In this document: in pieces, positions 32,719 to 34,194 of the stretch
How the letters are laid out: every line of letters begins with the position of its first letter
Position numbering within the stretch: the stretch's first letter is position 1
Assembly: GCA_027579435.1 (NCBI GenBank)
Contig: JANBPK010001549.1
Coordinates: forward strand, 1 to 34,194
Direction: 5' to 3'
DNA length: 34,194 nt
From: Candolleomyces eurysporus
Taxonomy: Eukaryota > Basidiomycota > Agaricomycetes > Agaricales > Psathyrellaceae
The notes under the pieces: model-generated
The model's database searches: none
The model's input: only the letters and a program-made list of their open reading frames with translations
What the model was told of the DNA's origin: nothing
Translations under genes and position numbers: made by a program

Positions 32719-34067
32719 ATGTCTACACTGCCCAAGGCTGTTTTGTATTACCATCCTTCGTCGATTTGGAGTGCCGTTGGTGAGTGGCTCGGGGAGTGCG
32801 GGGAGGAGCGAATCGGTTTTTTGCTGATATTTATATCAACGATGGGCAGCTCGGCTGGCGGTGTGCGTTTGAGCTTTATATTTATGCAGTTATTCTGGCT
32901 TACTGTGTTTCAGGGAAGAAAAAGGATATGCACCGGAAGAGATTGATTTCAAGATTGTGGATATCAGTGAGCGGTCAAAATTTCATCAATCGCATGCCTA
33001 GGAAACTAACTACTCGTAGCCAAGGGAGAGAACTATGATCCAACTTTCCTTCGTCTGAATCCAAAGGGTATGGCCGTTCCACAGCAATTTTGACGAAAAG
33101 GATGCTGATGTTTTGATAGCTACCGTGCCAACCCTCGTAGTCCCGTTGTCGAATACGTTATCAGAGGATGTAGATAGCCGCTACAAGGCATTGACCGATT
33201 CCACCGTATGTGTGTTTCTCGCTGTTTTCTTGGACGATTTTGAAAGGCAGGTATGACAGGTCATTGTGGAGTTTCTGGACAAGTCTCGATCGTCGCTCTC
33301 AAGGACGCATACGACCAGCACCGCGCCTGCACCCGCTCTGACGCCAGCGACCATTGCGGCCACGAGCGTCGCGAAGACGATCGTCTACGACATCCTGCAC
33401 TCGGACGAGGCCAGCCCTGGGAGGCTCAAGTTTTATGATGCGCGAGACGATGCGGCGCTGAAGAAGCTCAAACAAGCGGTGCTGCCCGTCCTGAAGGGGA
33501 GAGAAGAGGCGCTCAAAAGGCACATTGCAGATGGAGAGAGCGGTGCCGTACAGGTCTCGGAAAAGACGAAACAGTTCTGGGCGGACAAGCTCGCCTGGAT
33601 CCAACCCGTCGCAAGGGTGCTCGAGGCTGCGGACAAGGCCACTGAGAGTCTGAGTGAATCCGAGAAAGAGGAGCGTGCCGCGTTCTTCAAGATCGCGAAG
33701 CAGGGATGGGAGACTGATCTGCCCAACGTGTTGGCCAAGCTAACGAAAGAGATGCTGGGACCATTTGCACTGGGTGGGTGATGCCGTATTTTTTTTAGCA
33801 GATGAGGTCGGTTACTGATGCAGGCGTGGGTGAGCAGGCGACCAGCTTTCGATCGCTGATATGCACCTCATTGCGTGGTTCACACGGCTGGTGACGCAGG
33901 CGGGCGGCACCGGGGGCGACGACGGAAAGACGGTGGTGGCGAAGATAGAGGAGTACATCGGCAGCGAGCATGTTTCGAGGAAGAAGCTGGGCAAGCTGGG
34001 GACATTCTGGGACGCGATCAAAGGGACGCGGAGCTGGCAGAAGCTATATGGGGAAGGCGTATTTTAG
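32719..34067 (+). CDS. glutathione S-transferase-like protein
   Basis: Exons are 32719-32779, 32850-32862, 32914-32966, 33020-33067, 33120-33205, 33260-33773 and 33838-34067, giving 334 residues; exon 2 is only 13 nt. The first 100 residues are a GST N-terminal thioredoxin fold: VLYYHPSSIWSAV, VEEKGYAPEEIDFKIVDITK, FLRLNPKATVPTLVVPL (cis-Pro before TL) and the glutathione-binding end DSTVIVEFLD. A helical C-terminal domain follows, with an insertion before DQLSIADMHLIAWFTRL, where the conserved N-capping Ser-Ile-Ala-Asp of GSTs is present. At 334 residues it is longer than the usual 200-240. Class and substrate cannot be assigned; SSIWSAV at the active-site position suggests serine rather than tyrosine. 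Confidence 0.88.
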
Positions 34068-34151
34068 GCAGTGTATTAGTCAGCTGTACAAGTTAGCGTT
34101 GGGATGATCTCTGGCAGTGGTTTGGCTGGTCTCGTCTCCCCTGCGCCAAAA

Positions 34152-34194
34152 ATGCTTCTGTCGGACTACGACTCCTCAGACTCGGAGGACACCC
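34152..34194 (+). CDS. possible start of a further gene, cut by the window edge
   Basis: An ATG 84 bp after the GST-like stop opens MLLSDYDSSDSEDT, an acidic Ser/Asp-rich start of a kind common in nuclear and splicing proteins. Only 14 codons are visible, so neither the gene nor its function can be confirmed. Confidence 0.3.
   Translation, partial: MLLSDYDSSDSEDT

Overview
The window comes from a filamentous fungus, very probably a basidiomycete of the Agaricomycetes. Almost every gene is cut by many short GT-AG introns (mostly 50-75 nt). Spacers are short, genes lie on both strands without operons, there are several micro-exons of 11-28 nt, and the proteins are typical eukaryotic housekeeping types. 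I rebuilt the exons by hand. For every complete gene except PRS the exon lengths sum to an intact reading frame; in REC8 this requires treating one N as a spurious extra base.

Layout: PRS, ribose-phosphate pyrophosphokinase (-, 373-1757); a gene-poor gap of about 1.9 kb; DCP2, mRNA decapping enzyme (-, 3633-6084); INCENP/Sli15, chromosomal passenger scaffold (-, 6403-10281); a GRAM-domain membrane protein (+, 10525-12724); REC8, meiotic cohesin kleisin (+, 12934-16085); IDI1, isopentenyl-diphosphate isomerase (+, 16580-17520); an unnamed Pro/Tyr-rich protein (-, 17797-19227); MPC1, mitochondrial pyruvate carrier (+, 19571-20207); LIG1/CDC9, DNA ligase I (-, 20312-23680); RPS11/uS17 (+, 24300-25074); a PPZ-type protein phosphatase (+, 25498-27150); a DMT-family membrane transporter (-, 28132-29782); mitochondrial ribosomal protein bL36 (+, 29979-30298); DFR1, dihydrofolate reductase (-, 30476-31267); a short SGT1-like CS-SGS protein (-, 31415-32223); a GST-like protein (+, 32719-34067); and the possible start of another gene at the right edge.

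The genes are a chance mix of housekeeping functions rather than a pathway cluster. Themes recur: chromosome maintenance (INCENP, REC8, LIG1), nucleotide and isoprenoid supply (PRS, DFR1, IDI1), mitochondria (MPC1, bL36m, probably a ligase isoform), and RNA and protein homeostasis (DCP2, RPS11, SGT1). I saw no mobile element, CRISPR array, tRNA, rRNA or biosynthetic cluster.

The most interesting points are two likely dual-targeting designs: LIG1, with two in-frame start codons before a PIP box, and IDI1, with an ATG-less presequence-like open frame ahead of its ATG. Others are an SGT1 without TPR repeats, repeated TCACGTG boxes in four promoter regions, and single N characters that always sit beside homopolymers and in two genes mark false one-base insertions.
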